The notes below the pieces were generated by a model. That model searched no databases, was not told the origin of the DNA, and was given only the letters and a program-made list of their open reading frames with translations. A DNA stretch of 64,000 nt from Bacteroidales bacterium (GTDB taxonomy: Bacteria; Bacteroidota; Bacteroidia; Bacteroidales; UBA932): positions 1 to 64,000 of the forward strand of contig JAILLE010000055.1 in NCBI GenBank assembly GCA_024693285.1, in the 5' to 3' direction. Positions within the stretch are counted from its first letter, which is position 1. Each line of letters starts with the position of its first letter. Positions 56,359-64,000 of this stretch are shown piece by piece. Position numbers and translations under genes: made by a program.

Positions 56359-57300
56359 ATGAAGAATATAGCGATGAAGATCATGGCGGCCGCTGCGGTC
56401 GTCCTTCTCCTTGCCGGATGCTGTGGCAAGAAAGAGACCAAGACTGTCTTCCCCAAAAAGCTCCCTATCGGAGTGCAGCTCTACAGCGTCCGCACCGACC
56501 TGGAAGCCGACTTCTATGGCACCTTGAAAAGGATCAGCGAGATGGGCATTCTCGGTGTCGAGTTCTACGGAGAGTACTACGGCAACTCCGTCGTCCAAGT
56601 AAAGCGCTGGTGCACCGAGCTGGGTCTTGTACCCTTCTCAAACCATGTCCCCTTCGACCAGATGATCAATGACATCGACAAGGTCATTGAGGAGAACACC
56701 ATCCTCGGAGTCCAGTACATCGTGTTCCCGTACATGGACGAGGCCAGCCGCCCGGGCATTGATCCTGAGCAGTTCAAGGCTACTGTGGCCAAGATAGGCG
56801 AGGTCGGCGCGAAGGTTCGCGAGGCCGGTTTCCAGCTTCTCTACCACAACCACGATTTCGAGTTCGTGAAGCTTCCTGACGGCAAGGTAGGATACGATGA
56901 GATATTCGCCAACAACAGCCGCGAGAACCTCCAGAACGAGCTTGACGCCTGCTGGTGCGACTATGCCGGCTTCGACGTGTGCGAGACTCTCAAGAAATAC
57001 GGCAATGGCGGCACGCCCGTCCTCCACGCCAAGGACTATAAGCTCGAAGGCAAGCTGAGCTCAGCCCCTTATGCCCTTATCGGTGTCAACACTGACAACT
57101 CAATGAAGGACGAGGGTGGCTGGTTCGAGTACAGGCCGATGGGCTGCGGACAGATGGACATGGAAAAGGTCCTCCTCACCGCCATGGAGACCGGTGTCAA
57201 ATGGATCTGCATCGAGCAGGACGAACCCAGCATGGGTCTGGATCGCCTCGGCGGAGTCGCCAAGAGCGTCGAGTGGCTCAAAGCTCACGATCTGATGTAG
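56359..57300 (+). CDS. Lipoprotein sugar phosphate isomerase/epimerase-like TIM barrel
   Basis: Lipobox LAGCC; IGVQLYSVRTDLEADFYGTLKRISEMGILGVEFYG...LLYHNHDFEF. Confidence 0.9.
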   Translation: MKNIAMKIMAAAAVVLLLAGCCGKKETKTVFPKKLPIGVQLYSVRTDLEADFYGTLKRISEMGILGVEFYGEYYGNSVVQVKRWCTELGLVPFSNHVPFDQMINDIDKVIEENTILGVQYIVFPYMDEASRPGIDPEQFKATVAKIGEVGAKVREAGFQLLYHNHDFEFVKLPDGKVGYDEIFANNSRENLQNELDACWCDYAGFDVCETLKKYGNGGTPVLHAKDYKLEGKLSSAPYALIGVNTDNSMKDEGGWFEYRPMGCGQMDMEKVLLTAMETGVKWICIEQDEPSMGLDRLGGVAKSVEWLKAHDLM

Positions 57301-57309
57301 AAGATCCCT

Positions 57310-58299
57310 CTACTTTTTGATTATATCCGCCCGCCAGGTGACTCCGATTTCGAGGTTATTCTTGCGGGCGGAATTGTCTCTGTAATACACGGCGTGAAGC
57401 CTCAGGTTATCCTTGCTTAGGGGGAACCACTCCAGGCCAGCTCCGGCATAGAAATACTCAGTGCCGGGAGCTATCACGAGATCATAAGCCCTACCGTTGG
57501 AATCGACATTGCGGACATTGTTGAATTCATAGCCGGCCTTGCTGCAGATATTCCAGTTGCCGACACTCCATATAAACTTGGAGATGAAGGACATATCCGT
57601 CCCGAGGAATCCTTCCTGGCCAAAACCGGCGCGGTTCATCACATCCAGGTCAAGAAGAACGTTTCCGAAAGTCCAGCGGTTTCCGAGGGAGATATAGTTT
57701 ACAGGTCTTTTATCCTGATCCTCAACGATATTCACACTCCAGATGGTATGCCACCAGGGCGCGAAACTACCGCTCCACGCGAGATTGTAGGCATAGATGC
57801 TTTGGAATCCCAGTGACAGGGGCGAGTTGCAGACCTGCGCGATAAGGCTCTGCCCGGGAATAAACTGGTAATTGGCCGAGACACCAAATGTGAAGCACTG
57901 GTAGATGTTGCTGCAGAACTGGCTGTAGTAGTACACGTCGATCGGGGCGGCGTCATATTCATAACCTCCGATCAGGACAGTCTGCTTTCCAGCCATGAAG
58001 CTCCAACGGTCGGTAGCCTGCCAGTTAAGATACATGAAGTCGGTGGCATTGAACATGTTCCGCTCGTCAAAGACCTTCTTGTTGAGCCTCTGGCGGATGC
58101 GGTAATCGATCTTCGGGGTAATATGGCCAAGCAGATGGAGGTTGAGATAGTCGCCAGTCATCTGGCTGTTGTACTCCCCGTCCTCGGTCTCCTGATGGAA
58201 GGAGGCTCTCATGTCAAGGAAAAACCTGTCGACACCCACCTGGGCCGACGTCAGGACGGGAATCCAAAGCAGCAGGAACCCGACAAGGATTTTCTTCAT
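57310..58299 (-). CDS. Porin-like outer-membrane beta-barrel protein (OprO/P-like)
   Basis: Signal peptide; DYRIRQRLNKKVFDERNMFNATDFMYLNWQATDRWSFMAGKQTVLIGGYEYDAAP. Confidence 0.75.
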   Translation of the reverse strand: MKKILVGFLLLWIPVLTSAQVGVDRFFLDMRASFHQETEDGEYNSQMTGDYLNLHLLGHITPKIDYRIRQRLNKKVFDERNMFNATDFMYLNWQATDRWSFMAGKQTVLIGGYEYDAAPIDVYYYSQFCSNIYQCFTFGVSANYQFIPGQSLIAQVCNSPLSLGFQSIYAYNLAWSGSFAPWWHTIWSVNIVEDQDKRPVNYISLGNRWTFGNVLLDLDVMNRAGFGQEGFLGTDMSFISKFIWSVGNWNICSKAGYEFNNVRNVDSNGRAYDLVIAPGTEYFYAGAGLEWFPLSKDNLRLHAVYYRDNSARKNNLEIGVTWRADIIKK

Positions 58300-58308
58300 A
58301 ATCGTTTG

Positions 58309-60378
58309 TTAGTCAGCGAAATCCATCTCTTTGAACAGGTAGGAGGCATGTCCTATCTTGTCCACGACGAACAGAAGGTAACGGATGTCCAAGGATATAT
58401 TCCTGCACACCTCAGGATCGAAAGCGATGTCACTCATCGTGCCTTCCCAAACCCTATCGAAGTTAATACCGATAAGATTACCGTCAGCGTTGATGACAGG
58501 GGAACCGGAATTGCCGCCGGAAGTGTGGTTCGTGGCAATGAAGCAGACCGGCTGGTCGTCGTGGCCGCCCTGGGCGTAGATATCGCGGAGCACCTGAGGG
58601 ATGTTGTAGTCGAATATGTCAGGATTGTCCTTCTCGATTATACCCTTGAGGGTTGACACCGGAGCGTAGTACATACCGTCAGCGGGATGGTATCCGGCGA
58701 CTTGGCCGTAAGCCACACGAAGAGTCAGGTTGGCGTCCGGATAGAAAGCCTTGTTGGGTTCAAAAGCCATCTGGGCGCGCATGTAGTCCCTGTTCGCCAG
58801 ACGGATCTTGGCGTTGGCCTCATTGACCACCGGAGTGATCTCCTGGGCGAACCAGGTGGCGAAAGCCTTCTGGAGCTCAACGGCGGGATCCTTGTAAACT
58901 GTCTCAAGGTCTGCCTTTGTCAAAGCGGAGACCTTGGCCTTGTCGGTGAACACAGTGTTCTTGAAAAGATCATCCTTCCAAGCCTTGACGCTGCCATAAG
59001 CGGCGAGTTTCTCTTTGAAATACTCCGGCTTGAAGCGATCCTCCATCTTCTGGTCAAAAGCCTCCAGCATAGCCACGAATATCTCCTCATCGATAGGCTG
59101 GTAATAATCCTTGAAGAAAGACTCGGCGTTTCCGGCCGCAGAAGCGCCCCTCTCGAGGGTGGAAACTACACCCGAGGCGAAGTTAAGGATCTCAATTGCC
59201 CTGACAGTCTCGGAGTAATACTCAGAGGCGCGGAAATAAGGGTTACGCTCGGCGTATAGAGCTCCCAACTTATCGACAAGTCCCTCATATTCAGTTCCTT
59301 TCGCCCATTTATTGAAGCGGGACTCAAACTCCTGCTTCGCGGCGACGGTCTTCATCTTCTTGATGCCTTTCTCCTCTCCCTGCCACTTCTTCCAGGCGTT
59401 GGAGACACTGGCGTTCTTGGAAGAGTACTGGATACGAACAGCCTGGCTGGCGTTCATGTATTTCTTCTGGATGTCGAGCCTCTTTGTGCGGAGATCGATC
59501 TTCTGGGGATCGGAGACCTCGGCGGTGTACTTCACATCCTCTGACATGACATATTCCTTAGTGCTGCCGGGACAGCCGTAGACAAATGTGAAATCACCCT
59601 CCTTAACGCCCTTGCGGGAGATCTTGAAGAATCTCTTGGGCTTGTAAGGCACATTGTCCTCAGAGTAATCGGCAGGCTCGTTGTCCTTGTCGGCGTAAAT
59701 CCTGAATATCGAGAAATCGCCGGTATGGCGGGGCCACATCCAGTTGTCGGTGTCTCCACCGAACTTTCCGATCGAGGACGGCGGGGCTCCCACAAGGCGG
59801 ACGTCACGGTAAATCTTGTAGACGAAAAGGAAATACTGGTTGCCGTAGTACAGGGCCTCGACGCTCGCGCGGAGTCCTTTCCCCTCCGCCATGGCGGCAC
59901 GGACGATATCGCCCGAGTTGACTCTGATCACGGAATCCCTCTGCTTCTCAGTCATCGAGGGGGAATATCCCTTCAGAACCGCTTCGGTGACGTCCTCCAT
60001 ATGCTGAAGGAAACTGACTGTCAGTCCCCTGTTGGGAAGCTCCTGACTCCTGTCCATAGCCCAGAAACCATCCTTGAGATAGTCGTGCTCAACACTACTG
60101 TGGCGCTGGATGAAGGAATAGCCGCAGTGGTGGTTGGTGAGGAGCAGACCCTCATCAGACACGATCTCCCCGGTGCAACCGCCGCCAAAAAGGACGACGG
60201 CATCCTTAAGGGAAGCCTGGTTGACACTGTAGATGTCCTCAGCCGAAAGCTTGAAACCTTTGGCCTGCATGTCACCGATCCTCTGGGAGATCAGGGCCGG
60301 AAGCCACATTCCCTCGTCAGCGCGGGCGGCGCCTAGGGCTGTGACGAAAATGAACAGGGAAAACAGAACTCTTTTCAT
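58309..60378 (-). CDS. S46-family dipeptidyl-peptidase (DPP11-like)
   Basis: GGGCTGEIVSDEGLLLTNHHCGY; NHTSGGNSGSPVINADGNLIGINFDRVWEGTMSD. Confidence 0.93.
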   Translation of the reverse strand: MKRVLFSLFIFVTALGAARADEGMWLPALISQRIGDMQAKGFKLSAEDIYSVNQASLKDAVVLFGGGCTGEIVSDEGLLLTNHHCGYSFIQRHSSVEHDYLKDGFWAMDRSQELPNRGLTVSFLQHMEDVTEAVLKGYSPSMTEKQRDSVIRVNSGDIVRAAMAEGKGLRASVEALYYGNQYFLFVYKIYRDVRLVGAPPSSIGKFGGDTDNWMWPRHTGDFSIFRIYADKDNEPADYSEDNVPYKPKRFFKISRKGVKEGDFTFVYGCPGSTKEYVMSEDVKYTAEVSDPQKIDLRTKRLDIQKKYMNASQAVRIQYSSKNASVSNAWKKWQGEEKGIKKMKTVAAKQEFESRFNKWAKGTEYEGLVDKLGALYAERNPYFRASEYYSETVRAIEILNFASGVVSTLERGASAAGNAESFFKDYYQPIDEEIFVAMLEAFDQKMEDRFKPEYFKEKLAAYGSVKAWKDDLFKNTVFTDKAKVSALTKADLETVYKDPAVELQKAFATWFAQEITPVVNEANAKIRLANRDYMRAQMAFEPNKAFYPDANLTLRVAYGQVAGYHPADGMYYAPVSTLKGIIEKDNPDIFDYNIPQVLRDIYAQGGHDDQPVCFIATNHTSGGNSGSPVINADGNLIGINFDRVWEGTMSDIAFDPEVCRNISLDIRYLLFVVDKIGHASYLFKEMDFAD

Positions 60379-60441
60379 CTCATTGGTGATTTAGAGTTAC
60401 AAAAATAAGAATTTATTGTATATTAGCAACAAATCAACCTA

Positions 60442-61836
60442 ATGAAGGACATGAAAGGAAACGGAAGATTCCAGAGCTGGCTTAAGGATATCGTCTATAT
60501 CAACGACCAGATCGACACTGACGAGGCAGCGGCGAAGATAAAGAATAACATCTATTTCCGGGGGCCTAACGTATGGATCCTCGCTTTCTCTGTCATCATC
60601 GCGTCTGTCGGCCTCAATGTCAACTCCACGGCTGTCATCATCGGCGCCATGTTGATCTCTCCCCTGATGGGTCCCATTATGGGAATCGGTCTGTCCCTTG
60701 GCACAAGCGACGTCCGCCTGCTCAATGGCAGTTTCCGGAACCTGTTGATTATGGTGGTGGTAAGCCTACTCGCCGCTTCATTCTACTTCCTGATCTCGCC
60801 TCTTAACCTGGTCAATCCGACCGAACTGCTGGCCAGGACCAGGCCGACTATCTACGATGTTCTTATAGCGTTGTTCGGCGGTCTCGCCGGAATCCTCGAG
60901 AGCTGCAGGAAAGAAAAAGGCACTGTCCTGTCCGGAGTCGCCATCGCCACCGCCCTCATGCCGCCTCTCTGCACGGCCGGTTACGGAATCGCCAAAGCCA
61001 ATCCGCAGTACTTCCTCGGAGCCATGCTCCTCTTCCTCATCAACTGTGTGTTCATCATCCTCGCCACCTTCTTGATGACCAAGTACTTGAGGTTCAAGGA
61101 AGCCGAATACAAATTCCCGGCTGTGGCCAAGCGGACCAGGACTCTCATGACACTCGCTGTCATAATTGTCATGGTACCGAGTCTCTGGAGCGCCGTGCTT
61201 ATGGTCAAGGATAACAACATCGAGCGCAATGTCCAGAGCTTCATAGCAGCCAACAAGAACTACAGCCAGGGATACATCTATGACTACAAGATAACTAGCG
61301 GCAAGGACGGCAAGGTCGAGATTTATTACGCCGGCAACAAACTCTCTGACGCTGAGAGGACTTCACTGACAGAATCAGCTGAGTTCCACGGGATTCCAAC
61401 CTCCAGGCTCGTGTTCAAGGAGAGCGATTTCGGAACCTCGGAGAAGAGCACCGACCAGATCCTCAAGGGCATCTATGACCGTGCTGAGGACGAGATGACC
61501 CGTAAGGACAAGCAGATAGAAGCGCTACAGAAGGAAATCTCCGACATAAAAGGCAAGGAGATCAATTACCAGAGAGTCACCAAGGAGGTAAGGTTCAGCT
61601 ATCCCGAGGTCAAAGATCTCGCGATCGGCAAAGGAGCGAATGTGGATGACAGCCTGAAAGTCAAGGACATGACTATCATCATAGCGAATTCAGACAAGCC
61701 TATCCCGAATGACAGGCTGCAGAAGATCGAGGAGTGGCTCCGCCTCCGCCTCGAGGACTCTACCGCCGTGGTGCATAACATAGTCGTTAAGAAGAATAAC
61801 GTCGCTGTGAAGAAGAATAATGTGAAGAAAAAATAA
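60442..61836 (+). CDS. DUF389 (TIGR00341-type) membrane protein
   Basis: SVIIASVGLNVNSTAVIIGAMLISPLMGPIMGIGLSLG...GVAIATALMPPLCTAGYG. Confidence 0.92.
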   Translation: MKDMKGNGRFQSWLKDIVYINDQIDTDEAAAKIKNNIYFRGPNVWILAFSVIIASVGLNVNSTAVIIGAMLISPLMGPIMGIGLSLGTSDVRLLNGSFRNLLIMVVVSLLAASFYFLISPLNLVNPTELLARTRPTIYDVLIALFGGLAGILESCRKEKGTVLSGVAIATALMPPLCTAGYGIAKANPQYFLGAMLLFLINCVFIILATFLMTKYLRFKEAEYKFPAVAKRTRTLMTLAVIIVMVPSLWSAVLMVKDNNIERNVQSFIAANKNYSQGYIYDYKITSGKDGKVEIYYAGNKLSDAERTSLTESAEFHGIPTSRLVFKESDFGTSEKSTDQILKGIYDRAEDEMTRKDKQIEALQKEISDIKGKEINYQRVTKEVRFSYPEVKDLAIGKGANVDDSLKVKDMTIIIANSDKPIPNDRLQKIEEWLRLRLEDSTAVVHNIVVKKNNVAVKKNNVKKK

Positions 61837-61847
61837 TCCGAGATAAA

Positions 61848-62309
61848 ATGAGAGCCATTAACTTGATTCAAACCTTGACCGTGATCGCTCTGGTGGCCGC
61901 GGGATGTTCCTCCTCTAGGCAAATCGCCCAGACGGAAGACGAGACTGTCAATATCGGATACCAGGAAATGTCCCAAAAGAACCTGACAAATTCAGTCTCA
62001 CACTTGGAGAACAAAAACACCAGAACCTACACCACGATCTACGATTTTCTGAGGGAGATGGTCCCGGGGGTTGAGGTGCACAGCACCGGTGCTTTCACCG
62101 CGAAAGTCTACGTGAGGGGCATCCAATCCATCAACAGTCCTACTGATCCGCTCTTCGTGGTGGATGGGGTCGAGATGGATGACATCTCTATGATCAATCC
62201 CTATGATGTCCAGTCTGTAGATGTCCTGAAAGACTCCGCCACAGCCATCTATGGAGTCAGAGGAACCAACGGAGTCATAATAATAAATATGAAGAAAGCG
62301 TCTAAATAG
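61848..62309 (+). CDS. Plug-domain-only TonB-receptor-like lipoprotein
   Basis: Lipobox VAAGC; VYVRGIQSINSPTDPLFVVDGVEMDDISMINPYDVQSVDVLKDSATAIYGVRGTNGVIIINMKK then stop. Confidence 0.85.
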   Translation: MRAINLIQTLTVIALVAAGCSSSRQIAQTEDETVNIGYQEMSQKNLTNSVSHLENKNTRTYTTIYDFLREMVPGVEVHSTGAFTAKVYVRGIQSINSPTDPLFVVDGVEMDDISMINPYDVQSVDVLKDSATAIYGVRGTNGVIIINMKKASK

Positions 62310-62320
62310 TTTTTTTTTCG

Positions 62321-62329
62321 TATTTTCGC
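62321..62329 (+). promoter_or_regulatory. Putative -7 box TATTTTCGC for the porin/potA genes
   Basis: Same 9-mer class seen upstream of other genes here. Confidence 0.45.
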
Positions 62330-62366
62330 GTCTCAAGTTGAACTAAATAATTCTTTATGGGTTTAA

Positions 62367-63356
62367 ATGAAGAAACTGGTTGTTTTAGCGGCTTCGATCC
62401 TGCTTTGCACCCTTGCCCAGGCGCAAGGGGCTGACGATTCCGGCACCAGTGCCGGGATCACCATCATTCCGAGGATTGATTACAATCCGGTGTTTTACGA
62501 TGGAAAATTTGAAGAGGCGACTCTCGGCAATTCTTCACTTTATTCTCTTTTCGAGGGAGACATTTCTGACAAACTCTCGTTCAGCATCTGCAACCATTGG
62601 CTCAGTACTGATCCTAAACCGTTGTATCAGAACACCTGGCGTTCTGACGACGTGAACTGGTGCGACTGGGCATATCTCGAGTATTACCCGGGCAACTTCA
62701 TCCTCACCGCGGGAAAACAGGTTGTCACTTTCGGCGGATTCGAGCTGGAGCAGAACGACTACGAGATCCATTGGGACATGATGTCCTCGCTCTACAATCA
62801 GTTCCAGTGCTACCAGTGGGGCCTCAAGGCCGGTTGGATGAACGATGCTGAGAGCACAGGATTCTTCCTTCAGGCAGTCAGTTCTCCTTACGGGGAGAAG
62901 CCGTTCGACGCGATGTCCTACTCGTTCCAGTATCAGGGCAACTACGGACCTTTGAGCTTACTCTACAGCACAAATATGATCGGCAATTGGGACGGAGGTT
63001 ATGAATGGATGTTCAGCCTCGGCCACCAATTGGAGGTCGGCGACTGGACCCTTGGGGTTGATTTCACCAACATGGTGGGCGATCCTGAGGTTATACTCCG
63101 TAGGGGCGCCTCCATATTCGGAACCGCCAAATTCAATCCCTCAGACCATTGGGAGTTTATAGGCAGGGCCGGTTTCGAGCATGCCCACAAGCAGAATCTG
63201 GACAACGGAATATTCGGCGTCGCCGCCCACTGGTTCCCCCTCAGGAACAGCCAGAACCTGCGTATCCATGTCGCTGCCGCTCATCAGCACCTCTTTAATA
63301 TGAACTCCCTCACTATCGGGGCAATGTACTACCTCAACATCCCCGGGAATCGATAA
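62367..63356 (+). CDS. Porin-like outer-membrane beta-barrel protein
   Basis: Signal peptide; [38 protein letters not shown]. Confidence 0.78.
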   Translation: MKKLVVLAASILLCTLAQAQGADDSGTSAGITIIPRIDYNPVFYDGKFEEATLGNSSLYSLFEGDISDKLSFSICNHWLSTDPKPLYQNTWRSDDVNWCDWAYLEYYPGNFILTAGKQVVTFGGFELEQNDYEIHWDMMSSLYNQFQCYQWGLKAGWMNDAESTGFFLQAVSSPYGEKPFDAMSYSFQYQGNYGPLSLLYSTNMIGNWDGGYEWMFSLGHQLEVGDWTLGVDFTNMVGDPEVILRRGASIFGTAKFNPSDHWEFIGRAGFEHAHKQNLDNGIFGVAAHWFPLRNSQNLRIHVAAAHQHLFNMNSLTIGAMYYLNIPGNR

Positions 63357-64000
63357 TGGGCGAGAACAAGAACGACATCATCATCAACATAGAGCACCTC
63401 TCCAAGTCATTCGGAGACAATCAGGTGCTAAAGGATATATCCCTGTACATCCGTAAAGGAGAGTTCGTCACCCTCCTTGGCCCGTCCGGGTGCGGCAAGA
63501 CCACCCTACTTAGGATGATCGCAGGCTTTCTCCAGCCGGATGAAGGGCGCATCATGATGGAATGGGGCGACCGCGGAGGCAAGGTGGAATTCCGCGACGT
63601 TGCGGGCATTCCCCCTCACCAGAGGCCGCTGAACACTGTTTTCCAGCGTTACGCCCTATTCCCTCATCTCGACGTTTACGACAATATCGCCTTCGGCCTG
63701 AAGCTCAAAGGCGTCCCCAAGGATGAGATTGACACCAGGGTCCGTAAAGTCCTCAAGCTCGTGAGCATGAGCGACTACGAGGACCGTGACGTGGACTCCC
63801 TCTCCGGTGGCCAGCAGCAGAGGGTCGCAATAGCGAGGGCTATCGTCAACAAGCCGAAGGTTCTTCTGCTGGACGAGCCTCTCGCCGCTCTTGACCTCAA
63901 GATGAGGCAGGACATGCAGATTGAGCTCAAGGAGATGCACCAGAAGCTTGGCATCACCTTCATCTACGTCACCCACGACCAGGGCGAGGCTTTGACCTTG
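63356..64000 (+). CDS. potA: ABC transporter ATP-binding protein, spermidine/putrescine type (truncated by window edge; not in ORF track)
   Basis: [58 protein letters not shown]...[32 protein letters not shown]. Confidence 0.9.
   Translation, partial: MGENKNDIIINIEHLSKSFGDNQVLKDISLYIRKGEFVTLLGPSGCGKTTLLRMIAGFLQPDEGRIMMEWGDRGGKVEFRDVAGIPPHQRPLNTVFQRYALFPHLDVYDNIAFGLKLKGVPKDEIDTRVRKVLKLVSMSDYEDRDVDSLSGGQQQRVAIARAIVNKPKVLLLDEPLAALDLKMRQDMQIELKEMHQKLGITFIYVTHDQGEALTL

Noticed and set aside
59725-60336. 203-aa plus-strand ORF
   Set aside because: Antisense to the S46 peptidase
1-64000. CRISPR arrays, tRNA/rRNA genes, integrases, transposases
   Set aside because: Looked for repeat-spacer patterns, cloverleaf-like sequences and recombinase motifs; none found by eye

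Overview
The window looks like a Bacteroidales-type chromosome segment: Bacteroidetes -7 boxes (TAnnTTTG or TAnnTTCGC), TonB and S46 families, no visible Shine-Dalgarno dependence. It carries about 65 protein genes. I saw no rRNA, tRNA, CRISPR array, integrase or transposase. Bases 1 to about 20 kb are patchy and accessory-like. That part holds an inverted duplicated GNAT/zinc-ribbon gene pair, three probable gene remnants (GNAT, HIRAN, a methyltransferase-like fragment), an orphan sigma factor with a long structured leader, an ECF sigma/anti-sigma/TonB-plug-like operon, and a Fic protein with an N-terminal HTH and a 30-bp perfect palindrome upstream. Bases 20-64 kb are denser. That part holds a fused AmmeMemoRadiSam B-A gene plus its radical SAM partner, a Y-family polymerase/YolD-like pair, and an exported cyanophycinase between two DAACS transporters. 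It also holds a tightly packed six-gene minus-strand operon with an SRD5A-like 5-alpha-reductase, an Old Yellow Enzyme and two SDRs (candidate steroid/bile-acid reduction locus), a DPP11-like S46 peptidase, and a porin translationally coupled to potA at the right edge. Family calls were made by reading the proteins by eye. No database search was run.
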